A stretch of 64,000 bases of DNA from Otis tarda. Taxonomy: Eukaryota; Chordata; Aves; Otidiformes; Otididae. Position 1 is the first letter of the stretch, and the number at the start of each line of letters is the position of its first letter. The position numbers were made by a program, and so were the translations under genes. Of this stretch, positions 28,201 to 42,343 are shown in pieces. The notes below the pieces were generated by a model. The model worked only from the letters and a program-made list of their open reading frames with translations. It did not search any database and had not been told where the DNA came from. The stretch lies in contig CM048557.1 of the NCBI GenBank assembly GCA_026413225.1, positions 2,976,001 through 3,040,000 of the forward strand, written 5' to 3'.

Positions 28201-31200
28201 TTAAATGGTCCGTTTTCCTTTAATGTCTCACTCCTGTCATCTCTACAATTATTTTTCTTCTTCCTCTCTCCTTCCCTGTCCTTTTTTCCTTTCTAGACCT
28301 GTATCTTCTCTCACTCAATGGATTTTACAGTACTTTCTTATTTTCATTTTGCTCCTACACTTTCCATAATCTTTATCTGTCTTGGCAGTTGGCCACACAG
28401 TGCCTGAGAAAATATTTTCCCAAAGACTGTTCATTTCCACCACGTCAGAGAAAACATTTTCATGGATACAAGAGCTATTATCTTAATAGGAAAAAAGACA
28501 TGATAGCAACATTTCAATATTTATTTAAGAACTCTCAAAAGAAAAAAAATGCTAATACAAATAATAGTTATCTGTCATTCCTGGATCAAGCTATCAAGTA
28601 TTAAAAAGAAAACTCAGTTTAATAATTTGAAATGTTTTTCCAAGACCCAACCACAACTCAAAAAAGTTAGTCATTAGCATGAACAGGGATTATAGTACTA
28701 CACAAATGAAAGGACATTTGATTACAGCACAAAAGTGTACCTCAACAGGGAAAAATAATGAGGTGCTTTTTAATCTAGAAGAAAATGGCTAAAAATTCAA
28801 ACTAGAAATAAAATGCAACTGCTTAACAATAAGAATGCTCAACTTGAAAGATTAACTACTGGGGAAAATTATAAATGTTTCAAATGTTGAGTGTCTCCAC
28901 ATTACGATCCAACAGCTTTCCAGGATTTAAGGTCAACTGAAGGGTAAGGCAGCTATGCACTTTGATATACACGAAGTCAAAGCAGATGATCTCATGGTGT
29001 ATTTTGGGCTTAATGTCTATTAAAATAAATTCCATACTAAGTGAACACCCAATCAACTTTGCATGTCTCTTATCTTCAGTCTGGGAAGCATATTTCACAA
29101 AGTCTTGTCACCATTACACAAATAAAAGACAGAAAACCTTCAAAGAAGCCTTTTTCTTTTATAAGTCAAAATGCCTTTTAAAAAAAAAAAAAGAATTACA
29201 AAAAGGTAGAAGACTGGAAACTGCAAGGAGGGAGCAAAAGGCACAAAAAGAAGTTACAAAATCTATAAACCAAAATACTTATTCCAAAGATGGTTCAAGA
29301 AAACTTGACTTTATAGTAGGCCCTGACAGGAGGCAACTCTAAGTACATATCGATGAGACACGGAGCCTATCCCTTTCCAGCTGAAACAAGTCTGTCATTA
29401 GTAAATGCCAAGTATTCTGCTTACTTTAGTTGCTTTTAATTTCCACTCATACTGATTTCTTTCATTTTCCAGTTCTTCCACTTTAATTTTGAGGTGTTTA
29501 AGTTCTTGTAGCAAACCCTGCAAAGGAAGAATAGCAGCCAAAAGTAAGATTACTCTGGTAGATATTAATTTTCCACAGTCCTGAATTAAAAATGATGCAT
29601 GATCCACATAGTAATGAACACCGAACCATCACATTCAAAACTGTGGCCTAGTCTAAGATGACAAAACCTATTTTGTACTGAGAGATAAGGAATACTTTCT
29701 CAAACTCTCCACCTGAAATTATGAGCAAATTTCTTAGTCATATTAAGGAAGACAGCTGAGTCTGGTGAAGTCATGTGTGTCTCAGTGAAAACGAGCAGAA
29801 AAATCCACAACTGCAGTCTCACATAACATTAACTATTGTTTTTTTGGGGGGAAGTCTTATTTCTTGTTTTGTTTTGTTTTTCAGCCACCTCAGAAAGTAC
29901 GCAGAAACATGCAGCGCTAAAAGATTACTAACTTTCATTAAAGTGACAGTCCTCTCCCCAAAGAGGTGTTTAAGCTACTTAACAAGAAAAACAACACTCA
30001 GATTAAGTATTATCTAGCAAGTTGCAGGCACTTAATACCACACACATACAGTAAAATACGCTACTTCCAGCAGTGATGTCTACCACTTTGCAAACTGAGC
30101 TGATGCAGCCTAGAGCTGCAGTCAGCCAGGGTTCCTAATATTCTTCACTTATTCCTCTGACAAAGTTGTCTCTTAAATGCTCATCCTCCCTTTCCTTGAT
30201 AGAATTCTATCTTACTGTTCATTCTGAAGGACATTATTAAATCCTTGATGGAGCTCTCATGAGACCAAGTGTCTTAAAATGAATTGAGGAAAGGAAAAAT
30301 TTGGAAGTGTAACCCAATTTGAGGATTCTCTATAGTATCTACATTAAGCAACCATACTAATATCTTGATTAAATTAATGTTTATTTTGAATGACTCCCAG
30401 ATTTGACTCTCAGATTATTTTTCCAATATGCAGCTTGTACTATAGTCTAATAGTTCACTAATTAGTTCTGAACAGAGGCAAGCTCAGAAACAAAAGCACT
30501 ATTTTCAAAATAGGCATCAAACCCAAATGAGTTACTTTTGTAAAACAAACCTATGAGAAAAATTACTGAAAAACTCTCTCATCATATAAGCAGATCATTT
30601 ATAAAATGAATTTTGGGGACCCAAATTTTAACCGAAGAGATGTGGCAACCTAAGCAAACTGATTTAAAAGCAAATATTAAAAAGTACTTTTTCAGGCATA
30701 CCGGTATCATTCCACCTTCAGTAAACTCAAGTAGTTTATGCAAAGTAGCTTTTGTTTTGACATGTGACATAGTTTTGATCAAATGCAACTAAGATCTGTA
30801 ATGTAAATTCAAAAATGCTTTTCTGGTAACTGCTAATACCAGAGAATAAACGAAAATGTGTTGGATCTGTTGTTTTAAAAGTATAAGTAGATTATTTTTA
30901 TTATGGCTTTTTTAATTCACTTTAACGTTATAATTAAAAAAGAAAGGATAGATTTCAGATAGTCTTACCTGCAACTGTATTTTACACTTGCGTTAAGCTT
31001 TTAAAATATTCAGGAATTAACAATCTGTGTTCAGAGGACTGGCTGGGGTGCACCATCATGCATGGCTAGGGTGACATTATTGTGAGGAATATCAGCAAAC
31101 TACCAAACCAAGCTAGCATGCTGCATATCAAACAGACAAATCTCAACTAAGGAAAAAAAAAAAACCAAACCACAAACCAAAGCCAAACAAACTCCAAAAT

Positions 31201-34200
31201 TAAAAAAAAAAAAAAAAAAAAGTAACAAAACCCATACCACACCAGTAGTACAGAGCTACAAGTAAAATGAAAATCACGAAAAACCTGAAAGAGGTGATTG
31301 GGTCTTACAGACATCTGTGCTTTAGTAGACAGATATCAACGGTGATCAAATTTGTCCCAGTAATTGGGGGTGGAGTGTCTGGGTTTTTTTTTGTTGTTAG
31401 GTTTTTGTTGTTGTTTTTGGTAATTTTTATGACCACCTCACTCTTTGCTAATGAAAGCCACAGAGATTAATGCCAATAATTCACAACATAGCTCTGGTTA
31501 GTAGAATGTAGTTTCTGCAAGAGAAGAGAAGAGGCAATACACAGGCTTCTGCCAAGGTGTACTTCTCATACATCACACTGAGAGCAATTCTTCTGGCTGA
31601 GAGTCTCTACCACTGATCTTGGACTAGATTCAGGACCATTAGGTGTCAAGTCTGGATTCCTATCTTGAGACTTTCTTTCTTGGATTCTACTATTAATTTC
31701 CAGCTGCAGTTTACACATCTGCTCCTGTAGCTCACTGATCAGGTTCACTACTGACTGAAAACATGGGAAGAAAGGGGGGGAGGGCGAGAAAAGACAAGTG
31801 AGAAAGAAAATGATGCAAAGATGATATTTCTACAGTTGCAGCACAAAGAAATACATGAAGCACATCAAAGGCAAACTAAAAAGAGACAGATTATGTGTTT
31901 CCCTTCTGATAAAGTATATGTGAATGGGTATAAATCTGGAATATTGCACAAAGCTACAGTTTATACAGAACAGAATCTATATTCCAGACTAATTAATTAT
32001 TCTAATCCTAATGTGAAAACCAGAATTTGGACCCTCATTTTTAGAAACTTATGCAGTCACATGAAGTCATATATCAGGAAAAAGTAGAATATGTTTTAAT
32101 ATGCTAGGTCAGAGGCACATTTTTGTTGAAATGGACTTAATTACATTTATTTACACAGCCAAATCATCCACTAGGAAGAAATTGCTGGCTCCGCTGGGGC
32201 CATAACCTACTCTTCACAATTTATACACAGAATTTACTAGTAAAGTAATTCTGTTTCCAGGTGCAGCATAACTCCATTACCTAGCTTGCTAGCTAGGCAG
32301 TTGACATGGAGAAAGAATTAAGCAACATATATAGCAGAAATCAAAGAATACCACAGAAGAAAAAGTAACTAGTTTAAAGTGCACCTATTTGCTGGCTGGC
32401 TTCTTGGATTTGTATGTATCAGTGATACACACAAAAACATCCAGCTACAGAAAGCAAACCAAAGACAAGTATTAAAATCTATATAACATTTCATTTAAAT
32501 TTCTTAACTCAGTAGCAAAATGTGCTGGGTATTTTCTCAGGTGTTACTAGTTTGGAGTGCCTTTCTCTTAATTTTCATGTACATTAACAACATATGTTTT
32601 GTGATTTCTCAGTCTTCTCAAGTGGAATACATTTGATGAGATTAATCCATTTCCCAAAGGAGTAAAAAAGATTTTAGTGGACAGAACAACAGATAACATG
32701 GCATAATTTTTTTATTGTCTTCATTACAACTCACAACAGTCCTCCTGTAATCTCTCTGATGAACCAGTAACCTCAAAGCTACGGAACTGCTACTGCAAGG
32801 ACAGGACACTATTCCGACCAGGTAAGTATTTAACACAACCAGTCTCAAACTGTATCAGCATCCACAGACAACTTTACACATTCATAATGATTCCCTTTCA
32901 AAAGCATATGTATCAGTTAGGTAAAAGAGTTTCACATCAGTTAAGTGTTTTTCTAGAGCACTGTGCTTAAGATGAAATTCAGAAAAGTAGTTGCATATAT
33001 CTCACTTTATACATATTATTCTCAATCAGGATCATAATGTCTGATGCTCATTCTTTTTTGTCCAACAAACCTTTTGTGCATGTAAATAAGGATTAGTTCC
33101 ATAAACAATCATAGAATGTTTTGGGTTGGAAGGGACCTTTAAAGGCCATCTAGTTCAATCCCCCTGCAAGGAGCAGGGACATTCCCGACTAGATCAGGTT
33201 GCTCAGAGCCTCATCCAAATTAAAAAAAAAAAAAAAATAGAAAGAGTACTGGGCCCCAGCATATCAACTCTGCAATATCCAGTCTTTTATATTTTATAGG
33301 CTGACATCTTTTGCCAGGGCTGCATAGGTAAGAAAAAGATAGCCTTCTTCAGTATCAGCTTCCCTAGGTGAAACCATATCCTTCATACGTTCAGAGGCTA
33401 CATCAGCCACTTGGCAGCAGTACAGAAGGACAATAGTGAGGAGAACGTCCCCCTAGCTAACTCATTCTCTTACCAGAGCACTGTGAAGCAGAACATCCAT
33501 AGGACTAGTTGTACTATTTAGGTACTATCCACAATCCCTCCATCTTCCATGCTTTGATTTTGTTTCTTTTTAACATTATCTCCACAATCAGATACCTCAC
33601 CGAGCAGTAGCAACTGGAGACTGGACACACATCTATCTCCCTTGCTTTCTCTTAAGCACCAAAGCTTTAGTCTGTGTTTGTCTTTGACAGAGAACACAAC
33701 CTACACAAGGTTCTGAAGAACCACTGCTCTAACAAGATGCACAGACATTTGAGCACAAACTGACAGCTGCTCCAGTTGTGGCAATGTGGGAGAGTTCAGA
33801 AACACTTCTGCCGTTGCCTTGTAATTATTTTCTTTTTTGCCTCACATTAAGAATGAGAAACACTTTGCAATGACACAGACTTTCCTCAGGGCAAACCTGA
33901 CAGTACAGAAATGGCAGATATCCTTATCCTGGTGAAGGATCCTGGTCTGTGGACGAGAAACAGAGGAACTGCAGCTGCAATATAGGTCTTTACAGTTGTT
34001 TCTAGTTTCAAGCCAGAAAAGGCTTCTCATTTTTGAGATTCTTTCACAGCATGCAAATTTATTAACACTAACATACTATACCTTTAATCTGATTCAGGTG
34101 AGACAACACCCCAAATTCTCCAGTGGGAGTCAGTGGCTCACTGGCTCAAGCTTCTTTGAAATTGCAGCTAACTATGCACTACATATTTAATTCATAAGTG

Positions 34201-37200
34201 TCCACACAAGAGCCAAAAGCCACTTCCCAACAGCTTACAGCAAACTTCAGGTCCTCAGTACGAAAAAGCAAAACCCACAAAACTTATCCCATGCTAAAAA
34301 AGAAAAAGTAGGACAGAAGAAGGGCTCTTAAGCAAGCTGAAATGGACAATTACTCCTCCAGTCTCCTGATAGTGACAGAAGGTGTCTTCTATCTGTGTTC
34401 AGGTAGAGCAGGCATCTGAGCTGCCATTAATCACTTGATAACACTGCTCTCTCATACCTTTCTACATTAAGAAAACACATTTCCAAAATTTCTAAGGCTT
34501 CTCAGGTAAGATAAAAGCTACACAAACTCCCTCATGTGGGATTTCAGAAACCTTCACAGCATCACTGCGGCAAAAGTAGAGCATTATTCTACAAAAAAAA
34601 GGAATTAAAATAACAAAGCCAAGAGTGAGACAGTCCATTTACAAGCAGCTAGTCTCCTGGCCCCTGTGTAATATATATATATAAATGGCACTTTAAATTT
34701 AGCATGTGCTTTTGAAGAGCCAGAGACAAGTTGCATTCAGTGTGAAATTAATACCTCTGAAAGGAGGTTAGAGATGCTTGATAAACTCTTTGCTGCTAAC
34801 TAAAACCAATATCACAGCTGCACAAGATAAAGTGAAATGAATCTGACACATTAAAACCTGCTCATATTTAGAAAGACATCTTAATTTGTTTTGTTCCTCC
34901 CAACCTAACCAGAGAAATAATTCTACAGATAAATTCTATGTGACTGGAAACAGCTGCTGTGAAATAAGCCAACATAAAATTAGAGTACAGAACAAATATG
35001 TTTTATCTGAATTACTCTGCAACAGCATGTTTAATTTTAAACTTTAAAAAACCCTGTTGTTATATTTAGAAATTGCAGTCAGCTATGAAGTAAAATTAAC
35101 AGCCTGTTTAAAATGGTTTAACTACTGAATCCCTCTGTAACACTACTTGGGTTAAAACTGAGGACTATGACTTCTGATAATAGCAAATCTATCAAGTCCC
35201 TGTTCTGCTCACCTCTGTCAAACCTAAACTCAGTCTTGAAAGCAGTAACTGGCCAGCTACAGTCTATAAGGAGGACTCTAGCTCTGTCACCGATAGCTTT
35301 GTTCTATTTATGTAAAAATACTAATTGCAATTTCATTTGAGGCATTATACACTGTAGGAGCGTGTTGTAGTAGCCATGACATTCAGAGATACCGTTCCAG
35401 CAAGATTAATTTCATTCAGGCACTGTCAGTTTGGAGAACTGTTTCACTCTGAAGCACTTAGGTCACCACAACACAACTGTGTATGTATAAACAAGAGCAA
35501 ACTAAAGACAGACTGCTGGCATACATAAGAGTGGTTTATTCACTAGAAACACGTAGTTGGCTAGCGGAGGCAAAGAGTTCAGAAAGACACTCAAAGCTAT
35601 TACCAAATTTAAGCAGCAGTCGTAGCCTAATAATATAAAGAAAATATATTAATAAATTTCATTCTGATGTTTGAAATCGTGTTTGTATTGAAAATTAGTA
35701 AAATTTACAGTAAAAGGAGCTGAAATAGGGTTAAAGCATTAGAATTCAAATAAGTATCCAGTTTGACTGAAAGCAACCCCTGTTATCTTAATAAATTGGA
35801 TTAATGCTTATTCAGGACAGTCTGAAATAATTTTGAAAGTGACTCAATGAGCAAACCAAAAATGCTGTTTATTTTCCATAGCTTTACACAACACCACTCA
35901 TTTTCCTTGCTTTGTTACGCAGGTTTGCCACTTTCAAGAGGCCAGAAATCTAATCACATCTTGGGTTAGTTAATAATTCAGGGCATACTTAACACAATGA
36001 TTCTCAACTTTTCCATCAGATTAGAATCCTTCTGCATCTCAGCAGGAATGTTTCCTATCACTTAACAATACAACAAAGGCTTCCAGGCCAATAAAACTCA
36101 ACTTTTCCATGCAAGGGGGCCACACACCTCGTTGCAGCGGCAAAAGAATTTCACAGGTCATAGCTTCACCCTCATCACAGGCCCAGACCTACGGGGTACT
36201 TAAGAGTCCTGTCAACACAAATGCACCCAAAAGCTTTGCTGCTTTACAGGAGTCAGGCTGACTGTGCATATCCTGCAACAATTCAAGCAGCCTCCTCCTC
36301 CTTGTATTCGCCAGGTAATGGGAAGTGCTGAAGGCCTCTCAGAAGATGGCTGCCGGGAGCAGGCTGCCATCTGTAGCAATTAGGCACTGCACAGACCTGT
36401 TTAGATTTTCAGGTAGTACGAGACTGCTTAGGCCTTCTGTACACAAGGCACTGACAATTATGGGTGAAAGAGCCTGAGAGAGCCACAGATGGTAAAAACA
36501 GCAGCTGGTGCCTGTCTGGCTTGCAACCTCTGCCAGAAATTGCTCTCTTTAAGCTATCTTTTAATCTCTAAAGAAAACTTCAGAGGATAAGTAAAAAAAA
36601 AAAACAAACACACCCCAAACATATTATGTCACTGCAGGTAAATTACTTATGCATAGTTATCAAATATTCCACTAGCAACGTTATGGAGAACAGTTTTCTA
36701 ACGCTGCCCTGGATTTCAAATTCTCCTATGTCAACGTGGAACATAAAGTCTTTTTTCAGTCAGCAATGTATAAATCTTGGACCTAGTAATCTTCACTTGC
36801 CAGGTAATCCTCTCCTGCTAGTTGGTCACCTTACAGGACCACTAAGTAGGGCAAAACATGGCAATTCCTATGTGTTACTGTATTCCATAACTGCTGTCCT
36901 TCCCAGCTCCCACCTGCTGCTTGTTACCATTGGATGTTGTTCACATGGTTCCCCATTTCATACTCTTTCTTAACCAATATGGTAAAAAGCAAAGCTTCTT
37001 TGATGTTTAGAACTCTCCATATCTGAAGGGGAGTAAGGATTAGAATTTCCTCCAATGCACGTCACTTTTTTTTTTTTTCACTATTTATTATGTAACCATA
37101 AGGGGAAAAGCTCACTTGAGGAAAACGCCCTGCCCTTTGCCTTTCCCTTTCAAGTGCCACGAATGCATTAAAATCACCAAGTGTGATCATCTAAGTGTTT

Positions 37201-40200
37201 GTAGCATCCCTGATACTACTGATCTGACAGTCTGCAACATAAATGAAGAAAGATAAGAGCTCTGGTAGGCCTCAAATGGCCATGCCAGTCCAGCTCCTGT
37301 GGAAAAGAAAGGGTTAAGTGAATGCCAATTGTAATGTATGCTTCTGGAAAGGACTTTGTGCCTTGATTAAAGCTGAACAGCAACCTTTGAAGTATAATGA
37401 GAGAGGGGAAAAGAAACCACATCCCAAAAATGCATAATCATATTCCTCACTGAATTCACAGGATCAATGATACAGACTGTGCTGTAAACATGGAAAATCC
37501 TATTGCATGCTGACTTCAGCTCAAAAGCTCAGGTGTATGACAGCATACCATAGACACATGATAGAAAAAAAAAAAAAAAAGAGAACAAGCTAAGGAAAGA
37601 AACTCACCTCAGCTTTGTTCTGTTTCTCTTCATATTCGCTCTGTTCCTTTTCCATACCAACCAGCTTAATCTTCAGGTCTGAAACTTCAGCCATTAGATC
37701 TAGTTTCTGAGTTTCTAGCGATGTTCGACTTAGCAACTCCTGAAAGCAAAGCACAACATTTTTTCCAGTTATTTATTTGAATACTGACAGAATACTACAT
37801 GATTTACAGGCAGATCCACAGAAAAGTCTCTACCCCAGTATTTTAACACTTTCACCGTGAAAGCAAAATGATTCTCTTCCTCCAAAGTCACTACTGCTAC
37901 TGCTTTACAATGCAAAAAGCGCAGCAAGATAGATTAGATGTAAGCATTTACAGAAAGCAAATTTCTCTACCTCTCTTCACAGCATATATACTTTGAATTC
38001 AAACTGTACGTTTCTCGAGGTCTACAGCTATTTTCACGTAAACATTCTCCTGTGTTAATCACTAAACCACTGTGTCCCCCTCCCTACTTCAAGAAAACGC
38101 GTGGCAGAGTTAATCCCTGGGGCAAGACACGAAATCAGAAAACAATACTAAGGCTGAACAGACACAAACCTACACAATGCCATAGAGACCTTCACATGAC
38201 ACATTACAAAACAGTTGGCTACTTCCCAAAATACTCATCAGACAAAGCTACGTTTTAGTATTACAATGAAACATTTTGTAATTTTTTTATAATGTATTAT
38301 TCAATAAAGGATATATTACAGCATGCGCACTCTAACCAAAATAGAGTACTGATGACAAGCAACGTTTCTGCAGTCATGCTAATAAGTCCTTGAAAGTTTA
38401 TGCCATGTAGTACTTCTTAACTTTTGAAGGCTACACACTGTGGAGGGAACAGCACTGAATGAGAAGTGGTATGCCCCAACTGAAATCTAAAAGGTAATGT
38501 CTAAACTGAGTAACAGCGTAAATGAGAAACAATTGGCCATGATTTTTGCTTGTGTGCCTCAACTTTGTTTTTCAGACTGAAGAGAAAGGCATATTTTGGA
38601 CAGAGTAGTATAACTTCATTGGGAAAACATTCAATATTTACACCTTTATTGCATCTGTCAATTTCCAAGAAAGCCAAAGCAAAAAAATCTTCCAAAATTT
38701 AACAGGCTGTATTATATATATAAAATGCTTCTGCTTGCCTCCATTTTCAGTGAGAAAAAAAAAAAATTCAGGAGTTCAAGCCTTACCGGAAAGTTAGATT
38801 TTGATTTTTCAAGTGCTTAATTAATTTTTGCAAAAGAACATAGGTTTCTAAATGGTTAAAAAATTTTGTGGTAATTCATAACTCACATTGGTGTTTTGAT
38901 TATATGAAATGCACTGAGGAATCACTGTAGATTCTGCTTTGAATTACATGGAACTGACTTAATTGCAGTTGTTACAGTTATTCTGTTACTGAGTGATCAG
39001 AAACTGCCCTGTCCATCATGCTGTCCTCATCTTTTCCTCTTCCATGAACTGTACAGTTATGATTGAGACTATGGCTTGGAGCCAATGAAGCCACAAAGGT
39101 TATTTTAAAAATGATACAGTTAAAGTTTATTTAGAACCCAAATCTGCACTACATGTGAATTGTTTTAGTCTGGTGGGGAATACTGCCCACATTAAAAATA
39201 GTACTAAACTTGCATCTGTATTGCAACACTAATTATCTAAGCCAGCCACTATTCCCAGTGCCATGACCATTCCTGCTGACATCGACAATGATATTTGTGT
39301 ATGGATAGGAAAATAAACAGAAATGTAGCTTCACGGTTTGGTTTTTTTTCCCTCCAAATAAAACAAATAAAATGCTAATCAAGAAAAGACAGCGCACTGA
39401 CTTTTTTTTTAATCAAGAAACTCTAAGAGACAGTCACCTAATGAAATCCCAGTATTAATTGCTTTCTGTAAAGGTGATTACAAATTACAATTACAAGTAA
39501 CTCCTCTGTCTTCCAGAAAAACACTAATTTGCACAAGCTCCAGATGCACATTCCAGTCCAGACTGAACAGGCTCTGTACAGCTGTTAGCACAGCAGACTT
39601 TCGGCGATTAAGACATAGCTATAAATGAGAACTTTGGTATGACATAAGGCCATGGAACATCAAAAGGCTAGCAGGATGAGGTGACTGTGGCCCCATGAAG
39701 AGACTCCATTCACTGCTGAATTGAAAGAATATTTAGAAGTTTTTTTTGACACTGACATGGTATTCCACAATATGACAGGAAGATTTCTTAATAAGGCAAG
39801 CATATATGGCATCCCTCTAGAAATTTTTAACAAAAGATCTATCCTTTGAGTGCACCATCTGGCATTACTCCTTACTTTTTCTATAGACTCCCAAATTATA
39901 CTTAGTTGTGCAACGCCTTACTCCTCTCATTCTGAGTTCAGTAGCTACATGTGAACACTTAAGGTGCTACCTGGTGTAAGTGAGCATGAAGGCAGCTGAC
40001 TTGTTGGTTTTGGTTTTGCTTTTTTTTTTAATCAACTCAAACAAAATTTTAGTTTGCTCTGAAGCTGGAGAATCAGATCCTCAGCTAGTGTAAACTGGCA
40101 TAAAACTCTTGCCTTAAAATAGACAAAAAAAAGTTAACTATCCTTAGTTTGTTTTCAATGGAGCTACACTGATTTAAAACAGCTGACAATTTCTCTTGCA

Positions 40201-42308
40201 TCCAGAGAGTCTAACTTTTGCTTTGAAAGAAAGTGCCGTTTAAAGTAAATGTCCCCTCTTGAAATGGTAACATCTGGAAGCAATTATTTTCATCTTCAAG
40301 CAGATGCTCACAGTGAACAGCTCATTAAGAATGTGACCCATTTTGTTACAGAGAAATTATAGTGTATTTCAGTGGTACGATGCAACTTGAATTCAGCCAG
40401 AATAAATATGTAATTGTAAGAAAAGAAAATACAAATTTATGTTATTGGTTTTAAAGCAAAAAAAGATAATATAAGACAGGCAAAATGGTAATTTGAGCTG
40501 TAGCAACTTTGGGAGGATCTTAGAGAGCTGAAATACAGAACAGAAATAGAACATATTCTAGGGATTCTTATTTATGAACAAGATACAGTACATTTTAAAA
40601 TGAAAAACAAGTAAGTACAATTTAATTTCCGTCAAGTTATTTTGTTAAACATCAACTTTTACCTTTAAAAATTAAGAAAAAAGAATAATTACAAAGGTGA
40701 GTTATGCAGAAGCTACAATATGCATAGTTGAGAGAGACAGACAGACTGACCGACCAAGCTACCTACCTGGTAAGCAAAATTCAGCAAGAACCACCGCTAA
40801 TGAAGACTGTACTTTTCAAGTGCTGTGTGTCAGCTGTGGTAGAAATAAGGTATTTGCTTAACTGAAAACACAGCTGAGAGCAATATACATGTGTAATCAC
40901 CATGAAATGGTGGAAGTCAGTAGCAGAGAGTGAATTACAGCTCTCCGGTTCATCATTTGCCCATTATACAGTTAAGCAACGGAAAGGACAGAACTTTCCA
41001 CTGCACTGCCAATTTGCACAGCCCTTTGCATGTGCCTGACGAGCAGATTTGTGCCTACGTTAACTATAAAATAACAAAGCAGTATAATGCTCACCTGCAT
41101 AGATAAGCTGCACAACTTGAGAGCACACTCTGAAAACCTTGTGCCTCAGAACCACAGCAGCACAAAGCACACTTCAAAATCTGAAACTCTAAGCTAGCTG
41201 CTGGCAAGAGGTTACTGCATGCTATAAACAAGTGCTGAAATTCATTTAAGATCAGATAACTCAGGCAATTGAAAGTTGAAGGAATGATCCTTGCCAGCCA
41301 GTGAAGTTCCTGAGAAGCAAGCAGATACACACTAGATTCATACTCTGCAACCAAGATAGGATTCTGGCTCCCCTGAGTATAAGACAACTGCAAAACCAGA
41401 ACAGGTACACACTCAGCTGCACTGGATTCAAGTTCCTACTCTCATACAGCTCCTCCCTGCATTCTTCTAATGCACTGGTTTTTAAAAGATCCTCCATTGT
41501 GCCTCACAAAGGGCACTGTCTGACACACTTTCCCCTGCTCCTTGCACCCGGGCAGAAGTTGCCCATAAACTGAGATGAGAAACAGAAATTCACTCCTGTT
41601 TGCATTTAAGCACTTCAGTTTCCACGTGTATTTTTAAGACAGAAAGAATCCTAAAGCCAAGTGTTTTGTACTTCACAAGAGAATTTACTTGATAGAAGAC
41701 ACAACTGTGTTTACACAATGCAATCGTCTGACAAGAGTCCCCTAGATTGCTTCTTACAATTGTGTGTCAGAAATAAGACGGAAGGTGGAAACACATAGAC
41801 AAACCACATCTAGAATTTGGTACAGGCAAGATGCTGCCACACGGACTAGCATTTTAACTAGCAGAGCAAACCGTACGCTGTTATACTTGATGCCACAGAG
41901 CTTCAATGAGAACTAGTATCTGTTAAATAAATCAAACGCAGCACTGGAATAGCAAAGAGGTAACTAACTATTCTAACTCACAATAATTACCACAACAAAT
42001 GCACTTAAACTGTGGAGGTGAAATCTGTATGTGCAGAAAATTAACTTTTCAAACTGACTTAACACAGCTGTCAAAATGACAGCATAGATTCCATAGCACC
42101 ATTTACATTATGCATGGCTGGTACTTTCTGTTACGGGAAAGTACCTGTAACAGAATGCTATGCTACTTTGTAGAGCAAAAATTACTTCTGCTTTCCAATT
42201 CTGTTCTACATTTGTACATAGTACAAAGGAAAGAAAGGTTGATAGCAAAGTGATAGGAGATTCCTCCAAGGCTAACAGAGAAGATGTCCAAGACACTCTC
42301 TTCTCTTG

Positions 42309-42343
<35 letters not shown>

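Noticed and set aside
28962-29342. 126-codon + strand open frame, the longest in the window
   Set aside because: Composition is Lys-rich from A-rich DNA, includes a poly(A) stretch, and shows no family motif. It is antisense to the intron beside core exon 4.
36346-36477. + strand ATG in good context (AAGATGGCTGCC) in a GC-richer patch
   Set aside because: The frame closes after 43 codons, there is no donor that extends it convincingly, and no homology was seen.
36626-36973. 115-codon + strand open frame
   Set aside because: No recognisable domain, poor start context and no splice or poly(A) context. It is antisense within a PPFIBP2 intron, and its length is compatible with chance.
41097-41131. 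35-nt splice-flanked interval (acceptor TTTTCAG, donor GTGAGC) in the 9-kb intron
   Set aside because: Length is not a multiple of three between two phase-0 exons, so inclusion would shift the frame. At best it is a poison exon, with no further evidence.
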